The notes under the pieces: generated by a model | The model's database searches: none | The model's input: the letters and a program-made list of their open reading frames with translations, nothing else | What the model was told of the DNA's origin: nothing | Made by a program: the position numbers and the translations under genes | Assembly: GCA_964538025.1 (NCBI GenBank) | Contig: CAZICZ010000001.1 | Coordinates: forward strand, 365,644 to 429,643 | DNA: 64,000 nt | Direction: 5' to 3' | Source: UBA5078 sp964538025 | Lineage (GTDB): Bacteria; Pseudomonadota; Gammaproteobacteria; Pseudomonadales; Pseudohongiellaceae | Shown here: piece by piece, positions 1 to 10,344 of the stretch | How positions within the stretch are numbered: position 1 is the stretch's first letter | How the letters are laid out: every line of letters begins with the position of its first letter

Positions 1-329
1 GCACCAGCACACCTGCGGGCGATGTTTCAGAGCTGCGCGCGATCAAGGAAGTGTTTGGTGACAAGGCCCCCATTCTCAATTCCACCAAATCCCTGAGTGG
101 ACATTCGCTGGGTGCCGCAGGCGCCCAGGAAGCGATCTACAGCCTGTTAATGATGGAAAACAACTTTATCTGCGCTTCTGCAAATCTGGAGAATCCCGCA
201 GAAGAAGCGGCCGGTCTGACCATCCCTCAAAAGCGTCTCGACAATGTCACGCTCAATCGCGTCCTGTCGAACAGTTTCGGCTTTGGGGGAACGAATGCCA
301 GCCTGGTGTTTGAGCGTTACCCGCAGTAA
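1..329 (+). CDS. fabB: 3-oxoacyl-ACP synthase I (FabB), C-terminal part
   Basis: This is the C-terminal ~108 residues of a beta-ketoacyl-ACP synthase, the fatty-acid elongation condensing enzyme that also serves unsaturated fatty acid synthesis. The reading frame is open from base 3, so the gene begins outside the window. The piece carries the second catalytic histidine in NSTKSLSGHSLGAAG and the C-terminal NSFGFGGTNASLVF signature, which closely resembles E. coli FabB. FabF is a possible alternative, but the QEAIYSLLMM and AAGLTIP segments fit FabB better. The stop is at 327-329, and a DsbD-like gene follows 22 bp later on the same strand. Confidence 0.9.
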   Translation, partial: TSTPAGDVSELRAIKEVFGDKAPILNSTKSLSGHSLGAAGAQEAIYSLLMMENNFICASANLENPAEEAAGLTIPQKRLDNVTLNRVLSNSFGFGGTNASLVFERYPQ

Positions 330-351
330 GCCCCTGTCACAGGAGCGTGCC

Positions 352-858
352 GTGACTACTTTACCCACCACCGCCCTCGCCGCCCTAAGGCCTTTCCGAA
401 GGCTTTCAGGATTGCTCATGGGGGCATCTCTGGCGCTTTTTGCCCTCACTACGCACGCGCAGTCACTCCCCGGCAGCAGAGCCTCGGTGCTCTCGGGGCC
501 ACGCTTTCTCCCGGCAGAACGCGCATTTCCTTACGCCATCAGCTTGCCCGAACCCGGGGTCATCGCGATCCGCTGGGACATCGCCCCGCAGTATTACCTC
601 TACAAAGACAAATTCACCGTTTCCTTGCTTAAAGAAGGCAATGCTGTGGCGCGCTCGGTATCGTTGCCCGATGCTGTCGCACACCACGATGAATTTTTCG
701 GCAATGTCGAGGTGTATTTCAACGATGTCAGTCTCCGGGCAACTCTCGAGGATATGACGATATCGGGCGACATCTCCGTGATCCTGGAGTTTCAAGGCTG
801 CGCGGAAGCCGGTTTCTGCTATACCCTGCAACGGCACGAGGAGCAGCTGCGTCTCTGA
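352..858 (+). CDS. Stand-alone DsbD N-terminal (alpha) domain protein
   Basis: This 168-residue secreted protein consists of a signal peptide (hydrophobic stretch LSGLLMGASLALFALTTHAQ) and one domain like the periplasmic alpha domain of DsbD, which passes electrons to periplasmic thiol partners. Family marks are the WDIAPQYYLYKDKF segment, HDEFFGNVEVYF, and the paired cysteines in QGCAEAGFCY. The membrane (beta) and thioredoxin (gamma) domains of DsbD are absent. I chose the GTG at 352 because AGGAG lies just upstream; an upstream ATG at 244 would overlap fabB. In Pseudomonas relatives a full dsbD occupies the position before aroQ, so this looks like a reduced remnant or a specialised stand-alone version. 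A complete dsbD is present at 54620. Confidence 0.75.
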   Translation: MTTLPTTALAALRPFRRLSGLLMGASLALFALTTHAQSLPGSRASVLSGPRFLPAERAFPYAISLPEPGVIAIRWDIAPQYYLYKDKFTVSLLKEGNAVARSVSLPDAVAHHDEFFGNVEVYFNDVSLRATLEDMTISGDISVILEFQGCAEAGFCYTLQRHEEQLRL

Positions 859-1023
859 TCAGCCTGTGGCGCTCTGCAGGGCGCAATTGCCATAAATCCC
901 CTCATGAAATGCCCATAAATAAAGGTGAAAGCCGGCTAAATTTCTGAGAAAATGCGGGCAAAATTACCGAAACGGACACAAGCGTGTCTCTCGGCATCCT
1001 CATAAAGCCTTCAGAGCAGAAAA

Positions 1024-1470
1024 ATGGCAACGATACTGGTACTGCATGGCCCGAACCTGAATATGCTCGGGACCCGCGAACCTCACCTCTACGGTTCCGA
1101 AACACTGGCCGACATCAATGCGCGTCTAAACTTCCGGTGCCTCGAGGCTGGTCATCATCTGCAGCATCTGCAAAGTAATGCAGAATACGAGATGATCGAA
1201 CGGCTCCATGATGCCCGAAACGAAGGTGTGAACTTCATCGTTATCAATCCCGCAGCCTTCACGCACACCAGCGTCGCTCTACGGGACGCCATTCTGGCCA
1301 CAGAAATTCCATTTATTGAAGTGCACCTTTCCAATGTCTTCAAGCGGGAGTCTTTCCGCCACCATTCGTATTTCTCGGACATTGCCGTGGGCACGATTTC
1401 CGGCCTGGGCAGCATAGGCTACGACCTCGCCCTTGAGGCGGCGCTACAGCATTTGAAAAAGAAACACTAA
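1024..1470 (+). CDS. aroQ: Type II 3-dehydroquinate dehydratase
   Basis: This enzyme dehydrates 3-dehydroquinate to 3-dehydroshikimate in the cytoplasmic shikimate pathway. The 148 residues match the usual length of the small dodecameric type II family. Diagnostic segments are LVLHGPNLNMLGTREP near the N-terminus (active-site Asn and the flexible lid with Arg and Tyr), INPAAFTHTSVALRDA, and IEVHLSNVFKRESFRHHSY. It lies 36 bp upstream of accB on the same strand, the conserved aroQ-accB-accC order of gammaproteobacteria. The shikimate product ultimately feeds chorismate, used by the trp genes also present in the window. Confidence 0.96.
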   Translation: MATILVLHGPNLNMLGTREPHLYGSETLADINARLNFRCLEAGHHLQHLQSNAEYEMIERLHDARNEGVNFIVINPAAFTHTSVALRDAILATEIPFIEVHLSNVFKRESFRHHSYFSDIAVGTISGLGSIGYDLALEAALQHLKKKH

Positions 1471-1506
1471 TCCCTTACCACCCTCCATCACGACAAGAGA
1501 ATCTTT

Positions 1507-1962
1507 ATGGATATTAGAAAAGTTAAAAAACTCATTGAGTTACTGGAGTCTTCAGACATCGCGGAAATCGAAATCAAGGAAGGCGAAGAAGCCGTGCGCA
1601 TCAGCCGTGCATCCACGCACGCGCCTGTTCCGGTTCACACCTATGCAGCGCCAGCGCCCGCCCCTGTCGCCGCTCCCAGCGCTCCCGCACCCGTTGCCGC
1701 AGAAGAGCCTGCAACCAAAAAACTGAGCGGCAACGTGATCAAATCACCGATGGTCGGCACGTTTTATCGCGCTCCCTCACCCTCGTCTCCCGTTTTCGTG
1801 GAGGTGGGACAGCATGTGAAAGTGGGCGATGTCATCTGCATCGTTGAAGCCATGAAAATGATGAATCAGATCGAAGCGGATCATTCCGGCGTCGTGGAAG
1901 CCATTCTTGTAGAAGACGGGGAACCGGTGGAGTTTGATCAGCCACTGGTGACCATCGTTTAA
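1507..1962 (+). CDS. accB: Biotin carboxyl carrier protein of acetyl-CoA carboxylase
   Basis: AccB carries the biotin that is carboxylated by AccC and then delivers CO2 to acetyl-CoA, the first committed step of fatty acid synthesis. The 151 residues comprise an N-terminal helical region, an Ala/Pro-rich linker (about residues 38-68), and a C-terminal biotinyl domain. The biotin acceptor is Lys117 in the EAMKMMNQIE motif. The gene forms a pair with accC 49 bp downstream. AccB commonly autoregulates accBC in Enterobacteria, but nothing in this sequence shows that directly. Confidence 0.97.
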   Translation: MDIRKVKKLIELLESSDIAEIEIKEGEEAVRISRASTHAPVPVHTYAAPAPAPVAAPSAPAPVAAEEPATKKLSGNVIKSPMVGTFYRAPSPSSPVFVEVGQHVKVGDVICIVEAMKMMNQIEADHSGVVEAILVEDGEPVEFDQPLVTIV

Positions 1963-2011
1963 GGCCCGGGCGTCAACTCGCCCTCCATGACACGACAAAA
2001 GGTGTGATTTC

Positions 2012-3367
2012 ATGCTTGATAAAGTTCTGATTGCCAATCGTGGCGAAATTGCTCTTCGAGTGCTCCGGGCTTGCAAGGAACTGGGCATCAAAACGGTGGC
2101 CGTTCATTCCAGTGCAGACCGTGATCTGATGCATGTGCGCCTCGCAGATGAATCTGTGTGCATCGGCCCCGCCAGTGCGACGAACAGCTACCTCAACGTA
2201 CCTGCCATCATCAGCGCCACCGAAGTGACCGATGCAGTGGCGATCCACCCAGGGTATGGCTTCCTTTCCGAGAACGCGGATTTTGCGGAGCAGGTTGAAA
2301 AAAGCGGCTTCATTTTCATTGGCCCGCGCCCCGAAACCATTCGCATGATGGGCGATAAGGTTTCAGCGATTGAAGTGATGCGCGCTGCCGGTGTTCCAAC
2401 CGTCCCGGGGTCCAACGGCCCTATTGATGACAACAAGGAGCGCACGCTGGCAATTGCTCGCGAAATTGGCTACCCCGTCATCATCAAGGCTGCGGCCGGG
2501 GGTGGAGGCCGCGGAATGCGGGTGGTCCACAGCGAAGCCGCCCTGCTGAAAGCCATTTACGTCACACAGTCAGAAGCCAAGGCCTTCTTTGGCAGTGGCA
2601 CGGTCTACCTGGAAAAATTCCTTGAAAATCCCCGTCACGTCGAGATCCAGGTGCTGGGGGATGGTCAGGGCAATGCAATTCACTTGGGCGACCGGGATTG
2701 CTCAATGCAGCGGCGTCACCAAAAAGTGCTGGAGGAGGCTCCGGCTCCGGGAATTCCTGCGCATATTCGGGAAGCCGTTGCCGCAACCTGCATCAAAGCA
2801 TGCGAAAAGATGCAGTACCGCGGTGCGGGGACTCTGGAGTTTCTGTATCAGGACGAGCAGTTTTACTTTATTGAAATGAACACACGTGTGCAGGTCGAGC
2901 ACCCTGTGACTGAAATGGTGACGGGAATCGACATCGTCAAGGAACAGTTGAAGATAGCCGCGGGTGAAAAACTTTCCATCAAGCAATCGGATGTCAAAAT
3001 CAAGGGCCATGCGTTTGAGTGCCGCATTAATGCGGAGGACCCCGTAACATTCCTCCCATGTCCCGGCAAGATCAATCTCTTCCATGCGCCCGGCGGCAAT
3101 GGCATTCGTGTCGACTCGCACATTTACAGCGGTTATACCGTGCCCCCTTATTACGATTCCTTGATTGCAAAGCTCATTAGTTATGGCGAGGACAGAAACG
3201 GTGCACTCGCCCGGATGAGCAACGCATTGGATGAACTGCTGATCGATGGCATTCGCACGAACACGCCTCTGCACAAGGAGATCATTCGGGACGCCGAATT
3301 CCAGAAAGGCGGAGTCAACATTCACTATCTGGAACACAAACTGACTTCCCACAACAAAACAAAGTGA
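2012..3367 (+). CDS. accC: Acetyl-CoA carboxylase, biotin carboxylase subunit
   Basis: AccC performs the ATP- and bicarbonate-dependent carboxylation of biotin on AccB. The 451-residue length is typical. Visible features are the N-terminal KVLIANRGEIALRVLRA, the ATP-grasp glycine loop KAAAGGGGRGMRVV, the RDCSMQRRHQKVLEEAP segment, and the catalytic EMNTRVQVEHPVTEMVTG. The gene directly follows accB and precedes prmA, the standard arrangement in this group. Confidence 0.97.
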   Translation: MLDKVLIANRGEIALRVLRACKELGIKTVAVHSSADRDLMHVRLADESVCIGPASATNSYLNVPAIISATEVTDAVAIHPGYGFLSENADFAEQVEKSGFIFIGPRPETIRMMGDKVSAIEVMRAAGVPTVPGSNGPIDDNKERTLAIAREIGYPVIIKAAAGGGGRGMRVVHSEAALLKAIYVTQSEAKAFFGSGTVYLEKFLENPRHVEIQVLGDGQGNAIHLGDRDCSMQRRHQKVLEEAPAPGIPAHIREAVAATCIKACEKMQYRGAGTLEFLYQDEQFYFIEMNTRVQVEHPVTEMVTGIDIVKEQLKIAAGEKLSIKQSDVKIKGHAFECRINAEDPVTFLPCPGKINLFHAPGGNGIRVDSHIYSGYTVPPYYDSLIAKLISYGEDRNGALARMSNALDELLIDGIRTNTPLHKEIIRDAEFQKGGVNIHYLEHKLTSHNKTK

Positions 3368-3420
3368 GTCCCACACGCTCTCTTTGCGGGGTATCGTGGC
3401 TCCCATGAGGCGAACCTGAC

Positions 3421-4299
3421 ATGCCCTGGCAACAACTCAAAGTGACTGTCCCGGAATCCTCTGCCACTCTCATTGAAAATTACTTCAGTGAGAGTGGCGC
3501 CGTTTCTGTCACCTTTATGGACAGCGAGGATCACCCCGTTTTCCAGCTTGAGCCTGGCAGTACTCCCTTGTGGAAGCACACTGAAGTTGTCGGGCTTTTC
3601 GAACACGATGCCCCCATGACCTCCATCATGGAAAACTTGAGAGCCAGTCTTGTGCCGCAGCAAGACGTGCCTATCGTGTTGGAAGAAGTGCAAGACACCG
3701 AATGGGAACGCGTCTGCATGCAAGATTTCAAGCCGATGCAGTTTGGAAAACGAATCTGGATATGCCCGAGCTGGGAGACTCCTCCCGTACCCGATGCCAT
3801 CAATATTCTGTTAGATCCAGGACTGGCATTTGGAACAGGAACCCACCCGACGACAGCCTTGTGCCTTCAATGGCTGGATGCCCAGGACGTGAAAGACCGC
3901 ATCGTGATTGATTACGGATGCGGGTCGGGGATTCTCGCCATCGCCGCCGCGTTACTTGGCGCAAGACAGGTGATCGCGATTGACAACGACCCTCAGGCCA
4001 TTCAGGCATCGGAAAGCAATCGTGATCTCAACGGTATCGCCGAGCAACAGCTGAGTGTGCACCTTCCTGGCGGCAAACATCCCCAGGCGGACATCCTTGT
4101 GGCCAATATACTGTCTGGCCCCCTTGAGGAACTGACACCGATTATTGCCGCGCTGGTCAAACCGGGCGGGAAGTTGATTCTCTCGGGTGTGCTCACCGCA
4201 CAGACTCAGTCGCTCATGAACAGCTACACACCCTATTTCGCCATGGCGGAGCCCGTGTTTCTCGACGAATGGGTCCGAGCAGAGGGCACCCGTCGTTGA
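3421..4299 (+). CDS. prmA: Ribosomal protein L11 methyltransferase
   Basis: PrmA trimethylates lysines and the N-terminus of ribosomal protein L11 using S-adenosylmethionine. The 292-residue protein has the small N-terminal L11-recognition domain, the linker, and a Rossmann methyltransferase domain with FGTGTHPTTALCLQWL and the SAM-binding motif VIDYGCGSGILAIAA. VANILSGPL corresponds to the post-II motif. It is separated from accC by 53 bp and probably shares its transcript. Confidence 0.96.
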   Translation: MPWQQLKVTVPESSATLIENYFSESGAVSVTFMDSEDHPVFQLEPGSTPLWKHTEVVGLFEHDAPMTSIMENLRASLVPQQDVPIVLEEVQDTEWERVCMQDFKPMQFGKRIWICPSWETPPVPDAINILLDPGLAFGTGTHPTTALCLQWLDAQDVKDRIVIDYGCGSGILAIAAALLGARQVIAIDNDPQAIQASESNRDLNGIAEQQLSVHLPGGKHPQADILVANILSGPLEELTPIIAALVKPGGKLILSGVLTAQTQSLMNSYTPYFAMAEPVFLDEWVRAEGTRR

Positions 4300-4327
4300 C
4301 CGGGCTGCCCATGAATGAGCCTCCCTT

Positions 4328-5884
<1,557 letters not shown>

Positions 5885-5968
5885 CTTTCCCTAGAAAACG
5901 CAGCACCGAGGACAGTTGGCTGAACATTCTGTGATGAAGCGCACATTAATTAGTCCCTATTTATGCCG

Positions 5969-5997
5969 TTCACCCAACTTCATCACCTCGTTATGAT
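5969..5997 (+). promoter_or_regulatory. Putative sigma-70 promoter of dusB-fis
   Basis: TTCACC (5969-5974) and TATGAT (5992-5997) are separated by 17 bp. They match the -35 hexamer at four of six and the -10 hexamer at five of six positions. The predicted start at about 6004 lies 17 bases before the dusB start codon. No gene lies in the preceding 5885-5968 stretch. This is a sequence-based prediction only. Confidence 0.45.
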
Positions 5998-6020
5998 GCC
6001 CCTACTGAACTGGATAACAG

Positions 6021-7034
6021 ATGAGCACCGCACCACGGATTACGATGATTAACATTGGAAAACACACCTTAAAATCAAACGTTCTGCTGGCACCCATGGC
6101 CGGCATTACTGACCAGCCTTTCCGCGATCTGTGCTCCGCGATGGGGGCAGGGTTGGCAGTATCTGAAATGCTGACCTGTAACAGTGATCTGTGGGACAGT
6201 CGGAAGAACCGCACCCGTTTCATTCACTCCGCTCGCGGCGAACTCAATTCCATACAGATTGCGGGTTCAGACCCGCAGATGATGGCGGATGCGGCCAAGC
6301 TGCATGAGGACCTCGGAGCAGACATCATCGACATCAATATGGGGTGTCCCGCCAAGAAGGTTTTGAAGAAAGCCGCAGGCTCTGCCTTGCTGAAGGATGA
6401 AACACTGGTAAAAGACATCCTCCATGCAGTGGTGTCCGCCGTCAAAATTCCCGTCACACTAAAGATTCGCACAGGGTGGTCGCCCGAAGGTCGCAACGGT
6501 GTCCGCATCGCACGGATTGCGGAACAAGAAGGCATACAACTTCTGACCGTACATGGACGTACGCGGGAATGCCGCTTTGTCGGCCAAGTGGAATATGACA
6601 CGATCCGGGAAGTGAAACAGTCCGTTTCCATTCCTGTGATCGCCAATGGGGACATTACCAGCCCGGAAGCAGCAGCATACGTGTTGAATTACACAGGTGC
6701 GGATGGCGTGATGGTGGGCAGGGCAGCCCAAGGGAATCCCTGGATTTTCTCTCAGATTAATCAATACCTTGGCACAGGGAACTACCTCGCCGGCTATCCA
6801 TTGAACGAGTTGGCCCGTGTCGTTCGCCTTCATATTCAAGATGTTCATCGCCTTTATGGCGAAGAAAAAGGCGTATTGTTTGCTCGCAAACATGTGAATT
6901 GGTACACCCGGGGATTGGACAACGCAGAAGACTTCCGAGCGTCCTTCAATCTGATCACATCGGCTGATGCGCAACTTGATGCACTCGCCACTTATTTTGA
7001 AATGTTGGACAGTAAAAAGGTGCTTGCCTTATGA
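6021..7034 (+). CDS. dusB: tRNA-dihydrouridine synthase B
   Basis: DusB is an FMN enzyme that reduces specific uridines in tRNA to dihydrouridine. The 337-residue TIM-barrel protein has the N-terminal LLAPMAGITDQPFR and the active-site cysteine in NMGCPAKKVLKKAAGSALL. It also has the phosphate-binding IPVIANGDI and GADGVMVGRAAQGNPWIF segments. A slightly later ATG (6048, MINIGKH) is also possible and fits many homologues. Its TGA overlaps the fis start codon (ATGA), the classic dusB-fis operon that ties tRNA modification to the growth-rate regulator Fis. Confidence 0.95.
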   Translation: MSTAPRITMINIGKHTLKSNVLLAPMAGITDQPFRDLCSAMGAGLAVSEMLTCNSDLWDSRKNRTRFIHSARGELNSIQIAGSDPQMMADAAKLHEDLGADIIDINMGCPAKKVLKKAAGSALLKDETLVKDILHAVVSAVKIPVTLKIRTGWSPEGRNGVRIARIAEQEGIQLLTVHGRTRECRFVGQVEYDTIREVKQSVSIPVIANGDITSPEAAAYVLNYTGADGVMVGRAAQGNPWIFSQINQYLGTGNYLAGYPLNELARVVRLHIQDVHRLYGEEKGVLFARKHVNWYTRGLDNAEDFRASFNLITSADAQLDALATYFEMLDSKKVLAL

Positions 7035-7339
7035 ATATATTCACGGAACTCTCAACGCGACGCACTTTTGGAAATTCGGAGTATACGATGCCGACGATCC
7101 CGCAACCGCATTCTTCAAGTCTTCGAAAAGATGTTGAGAAAGCCATGCAGCTCTATTTCGCCAATCTTGGCGAGGAGTCTGTCACGAATCTTTACGACCT
7201 GGTTATCCACGAAGTAGAAGGACCGTTACTCGACGCTGTGCTCCGTCACACAGGCAGCAACCAAAGCAAGGCATCTATCATGCTGGGGCTCAATCGTGGT
7301 ACGCTACGCAAGAAATTGAAACAACACGGAATGTTGTAA
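7031..7339 (+). CDS. fis: DNA-binding protein Fis
   Basis: Fis is a nucleoid-associated factor that bends DNA and stimulates rRNA promoters and site-specific recombination. The 102-residue protein is typical in length. Its C-terminal helix-turn-helix, HTGSNQSKASIMLGLNRGTLRKKLKQHGML, is highly conserved; only part of it contacts DNA. The N-terminal beta-hairpin region is more divergent. The ATG overlaps the dusB stop by four bases, so the two are translationally coupled. Confidence 0.96.
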   Translation: MNIFTELSTRRTFGNSEYTMPTIPQPHSSSLRKDVEKAMQLYFANLGEESVTNLYDLVIHEVEGPLLDAVLRHTGSNQSKASIMLGLNRGTLRKKLKQHGML

Positions 7340-7421
7340 CCAGGCTCTGGTACCCGGATAACACTGGTTTGGCGGAGTGAAACGGACCCTTCGCCCATCA
7401 GCTCAAGATAGACCTTCTCTC

Positions 7422-9014
7422 ATGTCCAGTTCTCATTCTGCCGTCGTCCGGCGCGCTCTTATCAGCGTGTCTGACAAGTCCGGTATTGTGGCTTTTGCAA
7501 AATCACTTCATGCAGCCGGCATCGAAATTCTTTCCACAGGCGGGACCTTCAAGCTCCTGCAAGCTGAGAAAATTCCCGCCATCGAAATTGCCGATTACAC
7601 GGGATTTCCTGAGATGATGGATGGCCGCGTAAAAACCCTGCACCCTAAAGTGCATGGTGGCATTCTTGCGCGTCGCCAGCTGGATCAGGCAGTAATGGAA
7701 GCGCACGGCATTCCGGGAATCGATTTGGTTGTCGTGAATCTGTATCCCTTTGAGGCGACCGTTGCCAATCCCGACTGCGACCTGCCTACCGCTATCGAAA
7801 ACATCGATATCGGCGGACCCACCATGCTCCGGGCAGCGGCGAAGAATCATGCGTGGGTAGGCGTGATCGTCAATCCACAGGACTATAGTCGAGTCCTGGA
7901 AGAACTCGCGGCCAACAATGGCGCACTGACAGACGCCACACGCTTTGATCTGGCGGTGCGGACCTTCGAACACACGGCGGCTTATGATGCTGCCATTGCC
8001 AACTACCTGGGACGTCGTGTTCCCTCAACGCCGGAAGAATCCATCCCCGCAGATTTTCCGCGCACCTATTCCATGCAATTCATCAAAAGCCAGGACATGC
8101 GCTATGGAGAGAACCCTCATCAGCGCGCTGCTTTTTACACCGAGAAAAACCCGCAGGAAGCGAGTATCAGCACAGCCGTGCAACATCAGGGGAAGGCGCT
8201 TTCGTATAACAATATCGCGGACACCGATGCAGCACTCGAGTGCGTTAAATCCTTCGATGAGCCGGCCTGTGTCATCGTCAAACACGCGAACCCCTGCGGC
8301 GTTGCCATCGGCACATCGATTCTGCACGCCTATGACCTCGCGTTTAAAACCGATCCCACATCGGCATTTGGCGGCATCATCGCGTTCAACCGGGAGTTGG
8401 ATGTCGAAACAGCCCGCGCCATCGTAGAGCGTCAGTTTACCGAAGTGATTATTGCGCCCAGCATCAGCGCACAGGCCCTTGCTATCACCGCATCGAAACA
8501 GAATGTGCGAGTACTCAGTTGCGGGCAGTGGGATGCTGTCGCCAAGCCCTCACTGGATTACAAACGAGTGAATGGTGGCCTTCTGGTGCAGGACCGCGAC
8601 ATTCATCACATCAGCGCAGCCGACCTCAAAGTGGTCAGCAAACGTCAGCCCAGTGCACAGGAAATCGATGATCTTCTGTTCGCGTGGAAAGTCGCGATGT
8701 TCGTCAAATCCAATGCCATTGTGTACTGCAAAAACAGGCAGACCATCGGCATCGGTGCAGGCCAGATGAGCCGGGTGTACAGCGCCCGCATCGCGGGGAT
8801 CAAAGCCGCCGATGAACATCTGGAAGTGCGCGGATCCGTCATGGCGTCTGATGCGTTTTTCCCCTTTCGCGATGGAATCGACGCCGCAGCCAAGGCGGGA
8901 ATCGTCGCGGTCATTCAACCCGGTGGATCCATGCGGGATGAAGAAGTCATCGCGGCGGCAGACGACGCTGGCATGGCGATGGTCTTCACGGGTATCCGAC
9001 ATTTCCGCCATTAA
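7422..9014 (+). CDS. purH: Bifunctional AICAR transformylase / IMP cyclohydrolase
   Basis: PurH performs the last two steps of de novo IMP synthesis. The N-terminal cyclohydrolase domain starts at RRALISVSDKSG and includes GRVKTLHPKVHGGIL. The larger transformylase domain carries KHANPCGVAIG, DPTSAFGGIIAF and the C-terminal GSMRDEEVIAAADDAGMAM. I place the start at the ATG of MSSSHS, because the upstream GTG at 7377 would add 15 residues without similarity to the family. It is followed 43 bp later by purD in the usual purH-purD order. Confidence 0.95.
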   Translation: MSSSHSAVVRRALISVSDKSGIVAFAKSLHAAGIEILSTGGTFKLLQAEKIPAIEIADYTGFPEMMDGRVKTLHPKVHGGILARRQLDQAVMEAHGIPGIDLVVVNLYPFEATVANPDCDLPTAIENIDIGGPTMLRAAAKNHAWVGVIVNPQDYSRVLEELAANNGALTDATRFDLAVRTFEHTAAYDAAIANYLGRRVPSTPEESIPADFPRTYSMQFIKSQDMRYGENPHQRAAFYTEKNPQEASISTAVQHQGKALSYNNIADTDAALECVKSFDEPACVIVKHANPCGVAIGTSILHAYDLAFKTDPTSAFGGIIAFNRELDVETARAIVERQFTEVIIAPSISAQALAITASKQNVRVLSCGQWDAVAKPSLDYKRVNGGLLVQDRDIHHISAADLKVVSKRQPSAQEIDDLLFAWKVAMFVKSNAIVYCKNRQTIGIGAGQMSRVYSARIAGIKAADEHLEVRGSVMASDAFFPFRDGIDAAAKAGIVAVIQPGGSMRDEEVIAAADDAGMAMVFTGIRHFRH

Positions 9015-9057
9015 GGCGTGAGCGCTGTTTTTGCCGCAATCTCCGGGAGTGCAACAG

Positions 9058-10344
9058 ATGAATGTATTGATCATTGGGAATGGAGGGCGGGAACACGCCC
9101 TCGCCTGGCGCGTGAAACAGTCGCCCAATGCCGCCAAAGTGTATGTTGCTCCCGGCAATGCCGGCACTGCGCTGGAGCCTGGGGTTGAAAATGTCGCGAT
9201 AGACCCCCTCAATATTCCCGCGTTGGCGGCCTTCGCCAAAGAGAATGCCATTGGTCTGACGATCGTTGGCCCTGAAGCTCCCTTGGTGGCAGGCGTTGTC
9301 GATTATTTTACCGCTCAGGGATTGCGCTGCTTTGGCCCTTCGAAGGGCGCAGCCCAACTGGAAGGCTCCAAAGCCTTTACCAAAGACTTTCTGAAACGCC
9401 ACAAGGTGCCCACGGCGGCCTACGAGAATTTTACCGAGATCGCGCCCGCCTGCGCCTATGTCCGTGCACATGGCACTCCGATCGTTATCAAAGCCGACGG
9501 GCTAGCTGCAGGGAAAGGCGTCATCATTGCCCAAACACAGGAAGAAGCCGAGGCCACCATTACCGACATGCTGAAAGGCAACAAGTTCGGGGATGCCGGT
9601 CACCGCGTTGTCATCGAACAATTTCTGCTGGGCGAAGAGGCCAGTTTTATTGTCATGGTGGACGGCGAAAACGTATTGCCCTTCGCCAGCTCTCAGGATC
9701 ACAAGGCACGTGACGATGGAGACAAGGGACCGAACACCGGCGGCATGGGCGCCTATTCTCCCGCCCCCGTCGTTACGCCGGCGTTGCACGACAAAATCAT
9801 GCGTGAGGTCATTCTGCCTACCGTCCGCGGCATGAAGGCGGACGGACATCCCTATGTAGGCTTTCTGTATGCAGGCCTCATGATCTCTGAGCAGGGTGAG
9901 GTCAACGTCATCGAGTTCAATTGCCGTTTTGGAGATCCAGAGGCGCAGCCGGTCATGATGCGCCTGCGCTCCGACCTCATCGCTCTGTGCGAAAGCGCAC
10001 TGGATGGGACACTCAACACGCAGACGGCCGAGTGGGATCCCCGTCCCGCCGTGGGAGTCGTGATGGCCGCCGGAGGGTATCCAGACACCTATGCCAAAGG
10101 CGACGAGATTCACGGTCTTGCCCAAGCACAGCTTCCCGATTGCAAAGTGTTTCATGCAGGAACGCGTCTTGAAGGCGACAGGGTGGTGACCCACGGCGGC
10201 CGGGTGCTCTGCGCGACCGCATTGGGAGCCTCGGTGACGCTGGCGCAAAAAGCTGCTTACGACTTGCTCCGCCAGATTGATTGGCATAATGTCTACTACC
10301 GAACCGACATCGCCTACAGAGCCATTGCACGCGAAAATGCCTGA
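9058..10344 (+). CDS. purD: Phosphoribosylamine-glycine ligase (GAR synthetase)
   Basis: PurD joins phosphoribosylamine and glycine with ATP in the second step of purine synthesis. The 428-residue protein begins MNVLIIGNGGREHALAW, contains the ATP-grasp segments IKADGLAAGKGVIIA and GPNTGGMGAYSPAP, and ends with a C-terminal domain around DWHNVYYRTDIAYRAI. An in-frame start at 9031 exists, but the ATG at 9058 gives the family N-terminus. The gene overlaps coq7 by eight bases. Confidence 0.95.
   Translation: MNVLIIGNGGREHALAWRVKQSPNAAKVYVAPGNAGTALEPGVENVAIDPLNIPALAAFAKENAIGLTIVGPEAPLVAGVVDYFTAQGLRCFGPSKGAAQLEGSKAFTKDFLKRHKVPTAAYENFTEIAPACAYVRAHGTPIVIKADGLAAGKGVIIAQTQEEAEATITDMLKGNKFGDAGHRVVIEQFLLGEEASFIVMVDGENVLPFASSQDHKARDDGDKGPNTGGMGAYSPAPVVTPALHDKIMREVILPTVRGMKADGHPYVGFLYAGLMISEQGEVNVIEFNCRFGDPEAQPVMMRLRSDLIALCESALDGTLNTQTAEWDPRPAVGVVMAAGGYPDTYAKGDEIHGLAQAQLPDCKVFHAGTRLEGDRVVTHGGRVLCATALGASVTLAQKAAYDLLRQIDWHNVYYRTDIAYRAIARENA

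Noticed and set aside
859..1023. Promoter for aroQ-accB-accC with TTGCCA at 887-892
   Set aside because: The nearest AT-rich -10 candidate is 21 bp away, too far for a standard promoter; left unassigned.
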